Shown: positions 44,423 to 53,325, numbered from the stretch's first letter. The stretch is DNA of 64,000 bases from an uncultured Maribacter sp. (GCA_947493885.1 CANLTE010000002.1:248001-312000), one strand, 5' to 3'. Notes: generated by a model from the letters alone, not told the origin. Numbers and translations are program-made.

Positions 44423-45757
44423 ATGTTACACGTAATGAAAAAAATAATAGTAATGGCACTAGTCTTTGTTGTGGGGTTAGTTAATGCTCAACAAAAAAAA
44501 TGGACACTAGAAGAATGTGTTACCTATGCAGTTGAAAACAACTTAACTATAGCTCAATATGAGCAGGATATGCAAAATATTCTTTTAGACAGGTCAGATG
44601 CTTATGGAGCTCTTTTACCAGATTTAAATGCATCTACAACAGTTTCGGGTAATTCAGGATTATCATTTAACACCGCAAGTCAAGATCCCGTTACAACATC
44701 TACATCTAATGTGGGGGCTAATCTTACTTCTAATGTTTTGCTTTTTGATGGACTTAGAAATTATAGAAGAATTAACAGAGCTAAATTAAATGTGATTGCT
44801 AGTCAATATAGATTGGATGACATAAAGGATGATATTCGTTTAATGGTTGCTAATGCGTATTTACAAGTGATATCTAATAAGGAGTCTTTGATTGTGTTTA
44901 AGGCTCAATATGCGGTTACGGAGCAAGATTTGAAAAGAACAAAGGAACTTGTTGAATCGGGAGTGGTGCCAAAAGGAGATTTATTAGAGATAGAAGCAAC
45001 AGCTGCAAATCAACAACAACAAATTGTTAATGGAGAAAGTTTGGTGCTTATTTCTAAAATTAACTTAGCTCAGTTATTGCAGATAACAGATTATGATAGT
45101 TTTGATATCGCTGATGAGAAGTTTAATATTCCTCCTTCAAATATTCTTACAAACTCATCTAAAGAGATTTTTAATAAAGCATTGACATTTAGAAATGACA
45201 TTAAATTTTCAAAAGCTAATGTAGAATTAGCAGAAAAAGATTTAGGCATTTCTAAAGGGGCTAGATATCCAACAGTAGCAGGCTTTTTTAATTACAATAC
45301 ACGTTGGTCTGACCAAAATAATTTTTTTGGAGGATTTACGGATCAGCTCTATAAATTTGATGGAATATCTTATGGAGCGCAAATTAATGTCCCTATTTTT
45401 AATGGGTTTAGTGTTAAGAATAATATTGCTAGAGCCAGAATTGGTGTTGAAAAGGCCAGACTTCAATTTGAGCAAGATAAGCTTGATTTAGAAACAGATA
45501 TTAATCAAGCATATGTAGATGTTACTAGCTTTTTAAAAGCATACGAAGCTGCTGAGAAAACTTTGGAAGCTCGGCGTTTGGCTTATGAATATTCAAAAGA
45601 ACGGTTTAATGTTGGTTTAATGAATGCTTTTGATTTTAGTCAAGCGCAATCTAGAGTAGATAATGCAGAGGCTGAGGTTATTAGAACAAAATATGACTAC
45701 ATTTTTAGACTTAAAATTCTAGAGTTCTACTTTGGAATACCTATTTCTTTAAATTAG
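44423..45757 (+). CDS. TolC family outer-membrane efflux protein
   Basis: The protein (444 residues from ATG 44423; ATG 44435 is also possible) has a signal peptide (IIVMALVFVVGLVNAQ) and the two-repeat TolC layout of alternating strands and long helices. The first repeat includes NLTIAQYEQDMQNILLDRSDAYGALLPDLNA and the second NDIKFSKANVELAEKDLGISKGARYPTVA. It ends the operon as the outer-membrane duct. An upstream start at 44387 would overlap the adaptor gene and precede the signal peptide, so I reject it. A strong terminator follows. Confidence 0.93.
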   Translation: MLHVMKKIIVMALVFVVGLVNAQQKKWTLEECVTYAVENNLTIAQYEQDMQNILLDRSDAYGALLPDLNASTTVSGNSGLSFNTASQDPVTTSTSNVGANLTSNVLLFDGLRNYRRINRAKLNVIASQYRLDDIKDDIRLMVANAYLQVISNKESLIVFKAQYAVTEQDLKRTKELVESGVVPKGDLLEIEATAANQQQQIVNGESLVLISKINLAQLLQITDYDSFDIADEKFNIPPSNILTNSSKEIFNKALTFRNDIKFSKANVELAEKDLGISKGARYPTVAGFFNYNTRWSDQNNFFGGFTDQLYKFDGISYGAQINVPIFNGFSVKNNIARARIGVEKARLQFEQDKLDLETDINQAYVDVTSFLKAYEAAEKTLEARRLAYEYSKERFNVGLMNAFDFSQAQSRVDNAEAEVIRTKYDYIFRLKILEFYFGIPISLN

Positions 45758-45771
45758 TTTTTCTAAATTTT

Positions 45772-45812
45772 AAAAAAGACCCGAATTGTAATAGACAATT
45801 CGGGTCTTTTTT
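45772..45812 (+). terminator. Terminator of the efflux operon
   Basis: The 18-base arms 45772-45789 (A6, GACCCGAATTGT) and 45795-45812 (ACAATTCGGGTC, T6) pair perfectly around AATAG. Confidence 0.93.
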
Positions 45813-45829
45813 TGTGTAAACAATCACCG

Positions 45830-45837
45830 TATATTTG
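45830..45837 (+). promoter_or_regulatory. -7 box directly upstream of tsaB
   Basis: TATATTTG matches TANNTTTG. It ends seven bases before the tsaB ATG at 45845, so the transcript would begin at or near the start codon. The TTTG upstream (45811-45814) is only 15 bases away, closer than usual, and lies in the terminator's U-tract. Confidence 0.5.
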
Positions 45838-45844
45838 CCCCTTT

Positions 45845-46525
45845 ATGGCAATTATATTAAATATAGAGACGGCAACAACTAATTGTTCTGTTAGTATTGC
45901 TAAAGATGGCGAACTACTAGCAATTAAAGAGCATGATACGCCTAATTATTCACATGCTGAACAATTACATGTTTTTATTGAAAATGTTGTAAAGGAAGCA
46001 TCTATTTCAATGAATCAAATTGACGCAATTGCGGTAAGTAAAGGACCAGGTTCTTATACAGGTCTTAGAATAGGTGTTTCTGCTGCAAAAGGGTTATGTT
46101 TTTCATTAGATATACCACTAATTTCAATTCCAACACTTCAAAGTTTGGCACAGCAAAAAAAAGGTGCTTCTTATGATTTTATAATTCCGGTTTTAGACGC
46201 GCGCAGGATGGAAGTATATTCTGCAGTGTATTCTACTAACATTGAAGAACTCCGAACTACGGATGCCGAAATTATTGATGGAGAATCGTTTTTACCATAT
46301 GCCTCAAAGGGAAAGGTGCTTTTAATTGGAAGTGGTGCGCTTAAGTGCGAGACGGAACTAACGAATTCTAATTTTAGTTTCGATGCTTTGGCGGTTCCCT
46401 CTGCGCGGGAAATGTCCGTTTTGTCACATCAAAAATATGTTGATGACAATTTTGAAGATGTCGCGTATTTTGAACCGTATTATTTAAAGGAGTTTCTGAT
46501 TCAAAAAAAGAAAAAGAATCTATAA
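45845..46525 (+). CDS. tsaB: tRNA threonylcarbamoyladenosine biosynthesis protein TsaB
   Basis: TsaB partners TsaD and TsaE to attach threonylcarbamoyl to A37 of ANN-decoding tRNAs. The 226-residue protein has the ASKHA-fold segments ILNIETATTNCSVSIAKDG, YSHAEQL and SKGPGSYTGLRIGVSAAKGL. I use ATG 45845, because an in-frame upstream extension to 45812 would read through the terminator and promoter. It converges on the MscS gene with only two bases between the stop codons. Confidence 0.93.
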   Translation: MAIILNIETATTNCSVSIAKDGELLAIKEHDTPNYSHAEQLHVFIENVVKEASISMNQIDAIAVSKGPGSYTGLRIGVSAAKGLCFSLDIPLISIPTLQSLAQQKKGASYDFIIPVLDARRMEVYSAVYSTNIEELRTTDAEIIDGESFLPYASKGKVLLIGSGALKCETELTNSNFSFDALAVPSAREMSVLSHQKYVDDNFEDVAYFEPYYLKEFLIQKKKKNL

Positions 46526-46527
46526 AT

Positions 46528-47346
46528 TTAAACTTGGTGCAGCACTCTTTGTGGAAATGGAATTTCAATTCCTTTGTTATCAAATCTATTTTTTAATTCT
46601 TCAAGTACAGCAAAATGCGTTGGCATAAAATCGTCGTTATTTGTCCAAAAACGCAAAGTTAAATCAACTGAGCTTTCTCCAAGTGCCTCTACAAATACTT
46701 CAGCTGGAGGTTCTTTTAAAATGGTGTCGTGACTATCACAGATATTAAGAAGAATATCCTTAGCTTTTTTTATGTCTGACGAATATCCTATACCTACTTT
46801 AATATTATCTCTCCGCGTTTTTTCCACACTGTAATTAATAACATTATTATTAGCCAATTGTCCGTTGGGTAAAATAGCTAATTGATTTCCAAAGGTATTT
46901 ACCTTAGTGGATAAAATGGTAATTTCTTTAACGGTACCCTGTACACCTTGGGCTGAAATATAGTCGCCAACTCTAAAAGGTCTAAAAAGCAATATAAGAA
47001 CGCCCCCAGCAAAGTTTGCCAATGAACCTTGTAAGGCTAAACCAATTGCAAGTCCAGCAGCACCAACCATAGCGACCAATGAAGATGATTTAACACCAAG
47101 TTGAGTTATAATTAAAACAAAAACAATAACCTTAGTGCTAATGTTTATTAAACTTTGTAAAAAGGTTTCTAAACTTGGGTCGTAATCTTTTTTCTCAAAA
47201 AGATTACGGATTACTTTATTAATTAGTCTTGCAAACCACTTTCCAACAAAGAAAATAACAATTGATATAAGTACATTAGGCATAAAGTCCCAAAACCAGT
47301 CTAATGCCTCTTTTGTTAAGCTTTCTAGATTAAAAAAATCTTCCAT
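46528..47346 (-). CDS. Small-conductance mechanosensitive channel, MscS family
   Basis: The 272-residue protein is the compact MscS type. It has three membrane helices, a pore helix with GLAIGLALQGSLANFAGGVLI, the FRPFRVGDYI turn, a beta domain (GTVKEITILSTKVNTFGNQLAILPNG) and a C-terminal alpha/beta domain. MscS channels open under membrane tension and release solutes after osmotic downshock. The gene starts one base after the stop of the YyaL-like gene, so they are likely cotranscribed, though no functional link is known. Confidence 0.93.
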   Translation of the reverse strand: MEDFFNLESLTKEALDWFWDFMPNVLISIVIFFVGKWFARLINKVIRNLFEKKDYDPSLETFLQSLINISTKVIVFVLIITQLGVKSSSLVAMVGAAGLAIGLALQGSLANFAGGVLILLFRPFRVGDYISAQGVQGTVKEITILSTKVNTFGNQLAILPNGQLANNNVINYSVEKTRRDNIKVGIGYSSDIKKAKDILLNICDSHDTILKEPPAEVFVEALGESSVDLTLRFWTNNDDFMPTHFAVLEELKNRFDNKGIEIPFPQRVLHQV

Positions 47347-47347
47347 T

Positions 47348-49456
47348 TTAGTAACTTATTTGATTTACAACCTCTTTAGGTTCTGGTGTAGGTAAATTGC
47401 ACAATCCATGTTGACAGACATAAACAAGAGTGTATGCTTCATCATATCGCTCCTTTAACATGTCAATTTTACTATCTTTTTGTGTCCCAGCCATTATGGT
47501 GTTAGGCTGATAGTGAGAATAAAGTGCCTTTGCTTTTGCCTTGAAGTCATCGCCCACGATAGCAATTTCATAAAAAGGTTGGTTCATAAAAAGGCTTAGT
47601 TGCAACCAGTTTGCATGATTGGGAGCGCTGTTCACAAAATTGGGTTGAATACTTTTCATCATTGGTTCAACTAAATCTTCATATTTTTCTTCTGGAAATA
47701 ACTTAGATAACTTATAAAGATTTTTAGCCATTATAGAATTGGAAGCAGGAACTACATTATCTGTAGTTTCAAGAGTTCTGCGTATAACAAATTCGTCTTT
47801 AACAGAAGTAAAGAAAAACAAACCACTTTCAGAATCAATAAAATTGTCTTTACAATAGCTTACTAAAGCTTTGGCTTCATCTAACCATTTTATATCAAAG
47901 GTGACTTCATATAAACCAATATATGCATCAATTACCGAAGCATAATCTTCTAGGTACCCATTTATAGAACTTTTTCCTTCTTTGTAATTATGATATAACC
48001 CACCATCTATAGTTTTTAGATTTTGAGTAATAAAGTTAGCGTTCTTAAGGGCCAGATTTAAGTATTCTTCATTTCCAATATACCGGTAAGCATCTATCAA
48101 ACCTTTAAGCATTAACCCATTCCAAGATGTGAGTATTTTGTCATCTAGCCGAGGTTTATTTCTCTTATTTCTTTCTGTATCTAAAATGGAAATAGATGAT
48201 GCTAATATTTTTTTAAGTTCGGTAGTATTAATGTTGTGTTTTTTTGCAATTTCATCATTATTGGCATCCCTTATTAGAACATAATTTTTATTTTCCCATA
48301 ATCCGTAGCTGTTGATGTTGTAGTAATCTTTAAATACATCGAGTTTGTCTCCTAGTAGCACTTTTAGCTCTTCTTCTTTCCAAACATAGTAAGCACCTTC
48401 TTCTAATTCTCCATTTTCATCTAAACTATCAGCATCTAGCGAAGAATAAAACCCATTACTTTTATCTAGCAATTCATCTTGAACAAAACTAATTGTTCTC
48501 TCAACAACATCCTTGTACAAAGGGTTATTTGTGTGAGCATAAGCTTTCGAATATAAACTAACTAATTGCCCGTTGTCGTAAAGCATTTTTTCGAAATGTG
48601 GAACATGCCATTTAGTATCTACCGAATATCTTGAGAATCCACCACCAACATGATCAAAAATACCACCCCAAGCCATTCTCGTAAGCGAAGTATTTACATA
48701 GTCTAAAGTTTCCTTGTTATCAGTAGCCATGCTATAATGTAGTAAAAACTCAAGGTTAACCGGCATCATAAATTTAGGAGCACGTTTATAACCTCCTAGA
48801 AAAGTGTCGAATTGTTTAGACCAACTTTGGACGGTAGTGTCTATTTGCATTAGAGAATACAGACTAGTGTCTGTAGTTTTTTCAACTAAGTTTATTTCCT
48901 TAATTCCCTGTGCTAATTTGTCAGCATATTCTGTAATTTTTGTTTTATCGTCTTTATAAAGTTTAGATAGTTTTTCTAAGGCTTCAGTCCATTGTTCTTT
49001 TTCAACGTAGGTGGCGCCCCAAAAGGGTTTACCGTCTGGTAATGCAACAATGTTTAATGGCCATCCGCCACTGCCTGTCATCATTTGAAGTGCATCCATA
49101 TAAATATGGTCAATATCTGGGCGCTCTTCTCTATCAATTTTAATATTTATGAAATTATCGTTCATTAGTTTAGCAACCTCTTCATTTTCAAAACACTCAT
49201 GTTCCATAACATGGCACCAATGGCAAGCTGCATAACCAATACTTATTAGTAACAATTTGTCCTCTTCTTGAGCTCTTTTTAAAACATCAGGACTCCATGC
49301 TTCCCAATTTACAGGGTTATGAGCGTGTTGTAGTAGGTAAGGACTAGTTTCGTTTATTAAGCTATTAGTATACTTATGGTTCATTTTTTGTGTTTTTTGG
49401 GAGCAACTAAAAAATAGAATGAAACAAAAAAGGAAGAGAAGATTTTTTCTAAACAT
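47348..49456 (-). CDS. Thioredoxin-domain protein of the YyaL/spermatogenesis-associated family, lipoprotein
   Basis: The 702-residue protein has a lipoprotein signal (FCFILFFSC, Cys18). A thioredoxin-like DUF255 domain follows (NETSPYLLQHAHNPVNW, GYAACHWCHVMEHE with Cys78/Cys81, NFINIKIDREERPDID). The rest is an (alpha/alpha)6 six-hairpin glycosidase-like domain (WGGIFDHVGGGFSRYSVD, RLDDKILTSWNGLMLKGLI). The family is widespread, including YyaL of Bacillus and human SPATA20, and lacks a firmly shown activity. Here the lipid anchor places it in the envelope. It starts after the dodecin terminator, so it probably has its own promoter. Confidence 0.88.
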   Translation of the reverse strand: MFRKNLLFLFCFILFFSCSQKTQKMNHKYTNSLINETSPYLLQHAHNPVNWEAWSPDVLKRAQEEDKLLLISIGYAACHWCHVMEHECFENEEVAKLMNDNFINIKIDREERPDIDHIYMDALQMMTGSGGWPLNIVALPDGKPFWGATYVEKEQWTEALEKLSKLYKDDKTKITEYADKLAQGIKEINLVEKTTDTSLYSLMQIDTTVQSWSKQFDTFLGGYKRAPKFMMPVNLEFLLHYSMATDNKETLDYVNTSLTRMAWGGIFDHVGGGFSRYSVDTKWHVPHFEKMLYDNGQLVSLYSKAYAHTNNPLYKDVVERTISFVQDELLDKSNGFYSSLDADSLDENGELEEGAYYVWKEEELKVLLGDKLDVFKDYYNINSYGLWENKNYVLIRDANNDEIAKKHNINTTELKKILASSISILDTERNKRNKPRLDDKILTSWNGLMLKGLIDAYRYIGNEEYLNLALKNANFITQNLKTIDGGLYHNYKEGKSSINGYLEDYASVIDAYIGLYEVTFDIKWLDEAKALVSYCKDNFIDSESGLFFFTSVKDEFVIRRTLETTDNVVPASNSIMAKNLYKLSKLFPEEKYEDLVEPMMKSIQPNFVNSAPNHANWLQLSLFMNQPFYEIAIVGDDFKAKAKALYSHYQPNTIMAGTQKDSKIDMLKERYDEAYTLVYVCQHGLCNLPTPEPKEVVNQISY

Positions 49457-49470
49457 AATTTGGGTTAAAA

Positions 49471-49496
49471 TAAAACGCCTTTTAAAAGGCGTTTTA
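49471..49496 (-). terminator. Palindromic terminator after the dodecin gene
   Basis: TAAAACGCCTTTT and AAAAGGCGTTTTA form a perfect 26-base palindrome, giving a stem with a TTAA loop and U-rich flank on the - strand. It lies 17 bases after the dodecin stop. Confidence 0.85.
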
Positions 49497-49513
49497 TATA
49501 GATTTAAAAAGGT

Positions 49514-49714
49514 TTATTTTACCTCAAAAGTGATTTTTACGTTTACTCTGAATTCACTTACTTCGTTATCTTTAACACTAACGCTTTGTTCTTGAACATA
49601 AGCAGAACGAATATTTTTCACACTTTTAGCTGCTTGCGCAACAGCTTTTTTTGTTGCGTCTTCCCAGCTTTTTTCTGAATTTGCTAATACTTCAATTACT
49701 TTTAAAATGGCCAT
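49514..49714 (-). CDS. Dodecin family flavin-binding protein
   Basis: Dodecins are about 65-70-residue proteins that form hollow dodecamers storing or buffering flavins. This 66-residue protein has the family's strand-helix-strand order: VIEVLANSEKSWEDATKKAV, AAKSVKNIRSAYVQEQSV, and the end EFRVNVKITFEVK. The position where a tryptophan stacks on flavin in archaeal forms is taken by tyrosine or another residue (SAYVQ), so ligand binding may differ. Monocistronic between nfu and the YyaL-like gene. Confidence 0.88.
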   Translation of the reverse strand: MAILKVIEVLANSEKSWEDATKKAVAQAAKSVKNIRSAYVQEQSVSVKDNEVSEFRVNVKITFEVK

Positions 49715-49779
49715 AATTACGTGTTTTTATATGTTTTCACTAAAATAACCAATTTAAAGTAAAAAAATGGCACGTTTAA

Positions 49780-50691
49780 TTAACCATTAACAGCTACAAC
49801 CTCATTAACTTGGTCTCCTAACATGTTTTTTAACATGGTTTCTATTCCATTTTTTAGTGTAAATGTTGAAGACGGGCAACCACTACATGCACCTTGTAAA
49901 ATTACATTTACTGTTTTGCTTTCTTTTTCATAGGATTGAAACAAAATGTTACCACCATCACTGGCCACAGCCGGCTTAACATATTCTTCTAAGATATCTA
50001 TAATTTTTTTTGAGATATCATCTAAGTTGTTAGGTTCAGACTCCCCAGAACTTGGAGAAACAGGGCTTACAGTTTGAACTTTTGGTACAATTTTATCGGA
50101 GACAAGTTGTTTGCCATCCATAATAAAATTACGAATAAGCTCACGCAGTTCCATACTTACATCATTCCATTCCGCAACATCATATTTTGAAACGGAAACA
50201 TAATTTTCATCAATAAAAACTTGTTTTACAAAAGGTAGCTGAAAAAGAGCTAATGCTAAGGGAGCATCTTTTGCTTCGTCAATGTTCTTAAATTCAAAAC
50301 TTTGGGCTACAATTTTTTTACTCACTACGTACTTCATAGTTGAAGGATTTGGAGTAACTTCAGCATAAACCGTGACAGGAACTTTTTTAGTATCTTCTTC
50401 TATAACCACTGGCTCTCCGCTATTAAGGTATTCAACTAATTGCTGAGCAACTTCATCTTTTACATCAGCCCATTCTACAATATCAAAACGTTCTAGCCCT
50501 ATAAAATTACCAGAAACATAAACGGTTTTTATGAACGGTAAGTAAAACAGTTGTTTTGCTAATGGAGAATTCTTAGCTTCATCAATATTTTTGAATTCAT
50601 AATTGTTACCATTGGTTAACAAGTGATTAGTGTCAAATTTTAATATAGCTGGGTTGTTGGTTTCTACTACGGTAATATTGTACTCTTTCAT
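49780..50691 (-). CDS. Nfu-type iron-sulfur carrier with duplicated N-terminal domain
   Basis: The 303-residue protein ends with a NifU C-terminal domain (DDISKKIIDILEEYVKPAVASDGGNI, then GACSGCPSSTFTLKNGI with Cys269 and Cys272), which holds and passes on a [4Fe-4S] cluster. Before it are two Nfu_N-type domains in tandem: residues about 1-85 (NSPLAKQLFYLPFIKTVYVSGNFI) and about 105-190 (DAPLALALFQLPFVKQVFIDENYV). Typical Nfu proteins have one. The first copy lacks the NPSTMKYV consensus found in the second (NPAILKF instead). Confidence 0.9.
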   Translation of the reverse strand: MKEYNITVVETNNPAILKFDTNHLLTNGNNYEFKNIDEAKNSPLAKQLFYLPFIKTVYVSGNFIGLERFDIVEWADVKDEVAQQLVEYLNSGEPVVIEEDTKKVPVTVYAEVTPNPSTMKYVVSKKIVAQSFEFKNIDEAKDAPLALALFQLPFVKQVFIDENYVSVSKYDVAEWNDVSMELRELIRNFIMDGKQLVSDKIVPKVQTVSPVSPSSGESEPNNLDDISKKIIDILEEYVKPAVASDGGNILFQSYEKESKTVNVILQGACSGCPSSTFTLKNGIETMLKNMLGDQVNEVVAVNG

Positions 50692-50707
50692 ACATTCATA
50701 TTTTTTA

Positions 50708-50740
50708 CAAAAATACGAACTAATTCAAAGGAATGAACAA
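50708..50740 (-). promoter_or_regulatory. Promoter of the nfu gene
   Basis: On the - strand TTG (50738-50740) and TATTTTTG (50708-50715) are 22 bases apart, matching the -33/-7 pattern. The start would lie near 50702, about 10 bases before the ATG at 50691. Confidence 0.6.
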
Positions 50741-50815
50741 CATAATAATGTTGTATTTATCTCGTTATACCTAATGTTCATAGGAACAGAAACTCAATCT
50801 TACACCAAATCATAA

Positions 50816-51838
50816 ATGAAAAGTCGTTTACTACTACTATTTTCTTTTATTGTGATGGCTTTTCAAGCTGAAGCGCAGGAGGGAATTCCAGTTTATTTTG
50901 ATTATTTATCGGATAACTATTACTTAGTTCATCCAGCTATGGCTGGTATTAGTCAGGGAGGCAAGATTAGAGCTACCGCGAGAAAACAATGGTTTGATGT
51001 TGAAGATGCTCCTAATTTACAAACCTTAAATGCGCATTTTAGAATTGGAGAGAGTAAAAGTGGTGTTGGTGGAATCATATTTAATGACGCCAATGGTTAT
51101 CATTCACAAACAGGTGTAAAATTAACATATGCCTATCATTTAAATATGGGAGGGGAAGATGTTAGAATGTTAAATCAATTGTCATTTGGTTTAAGTGCAA
51201 CAATGCTTCAAAGTAGACTGGATCAAACAGAATTTGTTTCTTTGGTTGGAGATCGTGCAATTGGTGGCGGTGGTGATATTAAGGCTGCATATTTTAATGC
51301 AGATGTTGGTGTATCATACAATTTTAAGGAGTTCTATGGTCACTTGACGATTTTAAATTTAATTCCAACTGACAGAAATTTGTATTCAAGAAATAGAGCT
51401 GGGGATCCCAATGAAACTTTAGTTGACGTCCTTAGAAGATATTTGGTGTCCGCGGGGTATGTATTTGGAAGAAATGAAATTCAGATAGAACCCTCATTGC
51501 TATTTCAAATGACTGACTTTACCAAAGAAAAAACTATTGATGCAAATGCTAAAGTTTATAAAGATGTAAGTTTTGGTAGAATTTGGGGTGGTCTTTCATA
51601 TCGCAGAAGTTTTGATGGTACTTTTATTAGTAACGGAACAGAGGTAAGGCAACAAACATTACAATTGTTAACACCAATTGTTGGCGTAAATTTTAAAAAC
51701 TTCATGGTCTCATATAATTATTCTTATCAATTTGGAGACATTCGTTTTGATAATGGTGGGTTTCATCAAATTACTTTAGGATACGATTTTGGACAAACGG
51801 AAAGAAGATACGATTGTTATTGTCCTGCTGCAAACTAA
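50816..51838 (+). CDS. PorP/SprF family outer-membrane protein (unlinked)
   Basis: The 340-residue protein has a signal peptide (LLLLFSFIVMAFQAEAQ) and the PorP/SprF barrel pattern: VYFDYLSDNYYLVHPAMAGI, RKQWFDVEDAPNLQTLNAHF, and a C-terminal strand with ITLGYDFG. These proteins help export type IX substrates bearing B-type sorting domains, usually one encoded next door. Here no large secreted partner is adjacent. After the last strand comes an unusual tail, RRYDCYCPAAN, with two cysteines. Confidence 0.85.
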   Translation: MKSRLLLLFSFIVMAFQAEAQEGIPVYFDYLSDNYYLVHPAMAGISQGGKIRATARKQWFDVEDAPNLQTLNAHFRIGESKSGVGGIIFNDANGYHSQTGVKLTYAYHLNMGGEDVRMLNQLSFGLSATMLQSRLDQTEFVSLVGDRAIGGGGDIKAAYFNADVGVSYNFKEFYGHLTILNLIPTDRNLYSRNRAGDPNETLVDVLRRYLVSAGYVFGRNEIQIEPSLLFQMTDFTKEKTIDANAKVYKDVSFGRIWGGLSYRRSFDGTFISNGTEVRQQTLQLLTPIVGVNFKNFMVSYNYSYQFGDIRFDNGGFHQITLGYDFGQTERRYDCYCPAAN

Positions 51839-51839
51839 A

Positions 51840-51869
51840 AAAGAGCCTAAACATAAGAATAGGCCCTTT
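51840..51869. terminator. Weak hairpin between the PorP/SprF and vWA genes
   Basis: AAAG-A-GCCTA pairs with TAGGC-C-CTTT across one mismatch, with a 10-base loop. It lies between converging genes and has A- and T-rich flanks. Confidence 0.45.
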
Positions 51870-51907
51870 AACAAACTATAATCAATAATGTTCAACAAAT
51901 TAATTGA

Positions 51908-53089
51908 TTAATCCCAAGAGTAATTTTTTTTGGCTGCTTGCTTTTTTAAAGCTTTGAGCATTGCGTTTTCCAATTCTCCTTTTGTGTTATCACTTTGATT
52001 TTTGGTAATATAAGCTTCTCTTTTTTTGTTTAACGATTTAATTTCTTCTTGTATTTTTTTGCGTTCTGCTTTTTTTTCTTGAATGTAGTTATCTATTTCG
52101 GTAGTCGATTTTCCTTTTAATTCTTTAGGTAAATCTTCCGATTTAATTTTTGAAATTTCAAAATCATTGTCTTCCGAAGCATCAACTAAATCCCAACTTT
52201 TATTATTATAAAACCTTGAACTTTTACTAACGGTTCTTTTTATGGCAACACTTTCTTCTAACTCCATAGCATTTACATCTTGCACCCCTTGAGCGGCGTA
52301 TTTTTGTTTGCCTAAGCTACCGTATGAAATATAGGTTTTATTAAGCTTAGAGTTAAGTTTAATAATTACTTCATCAAAAGGTGTGTCAATATGTACCACT
52401 TTTTTATTATGGTCAATGGCCATATATTCTCCTCCAGTTAATGTTGCTCCATTTTTCCATTTCGTAGTAATACCTTGGTTGTAATTTCCGCAAAAAATGG
52501 TGTTTACAACAATATCTTTTTCTTTGGCATTTGTAACAGCATCTTTGTAATTTAGTTTTCCTTGGGTAAATGGCTCATTTCCAGCAATAAATATCATTTT
52601 TAAATTATCCGGATTTTTCCCCCAATCAAGTTGTTTTAATGAAGTGCTAATTACTTCTCCACAATATTCTTCACCACCATTTGTGGTCAATGAAAAAAGT
52701 TTTTCCGAAATCTCATCCAAATCATTGCTAAAGTTTAGTACTTGTTGTACGTAACCCTCTCTGGATGATAAATCATCATTCCCGTATTGGTACAAAGCTA
52801 TTTGCAAATCTGGTCTTGAAGAATTACCACACTTTGCATTAGAAAATTCGTTCACAATGTCCCAAAGTTGTGATTTTGCCTGATTTATGAGTCCATCCAT
52901 GCTGTTGCTAGTATCTAACAAGAGAGCAATTTTTACGATGTTGTTACTTTTTTTTGTTTCTTCTATAATAGGTTCAGGAGATGTTGTGTAATTAGTGGCT
53001 AACTTTTTTGTTTCTGGTTTGCAGCCAAAAACTGTTGATACGGATAGCATCATAATTACTAGTCCGAGCATGTGTTTTATCTTTTTCAT
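51908..53089 (-). CDS. von Willebrand factor A domain lipoprotein
   Basis: The 393-residue protein has a lipoprotein signal ending VFGC (Cys23) and a vWA domain at about 50-250. The domain has the metal-ion motif DTSNSM (with the later T and D in SLTTNGG and FIAGNEPFTQG), so divalent-metal ligand binding is likely. The C-terminal third is highly charged and probably coiled coil (QEKKAERKKIQEEIKSLNKK). Related proteins occur widely in Bacteroidota without a known partner. It converges on the PorP/SprF gene. Confidence 0.8.
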   Translation of the reverse strand: MKKIKHMLGLVIMMLSVSTVFGCKPETKKLATNYTTSPEPIIEETKKSNNIVKIALLLDTSNSMDGLINQAKSQLWDIVNEFSNAKCGNSSRPDLQIALYQYGNDDLSSREGYVQQVLNFSNDLDEISEKLFSLTTNGGEEYCGEVISTSLKQLDWGKNPDNLKMIFIAGNEPFTQGKLNYKDAVTNAKEKDIVVNTIFCGNYNQGITTKWKNGATLTGGEYMAIDHNKKVVHIDTPFDEVIIKLNSKLNKTYISYGSLGKQKYAAQGVQDVNAMELEESVAIKRTVSKSSRFYNNKSWDLVDASEDNDFEISKIKSEDLPKELKGKSTTEIDNYIQEKKAERKKIQEEIKSLNKKREAYITKNQSDNTKGELENAMLKALKKQAAKKNYSWD

Positions 53090-53325
53090 AATTTTTAGTT
53101 TTATGAGGTAAATGTATTAGTGAAGTATTTCATAAAAAATAAGCAATGAGTAATTTGATATGTTTACTTAGGGAAAGTAGCATTTGGGTTAGTAAAGCTG
53201 TATAAAGCGCTTTTTTCTATCCGTTTTTTAAGGAATAGGCATTTTTTAAAACCAATAAAATCAGCTAAGTTTACTTCATAGGTATTCATAAACTTGTTTA
53301 AAGTGTTGCTGAAATTAGAGATGAA

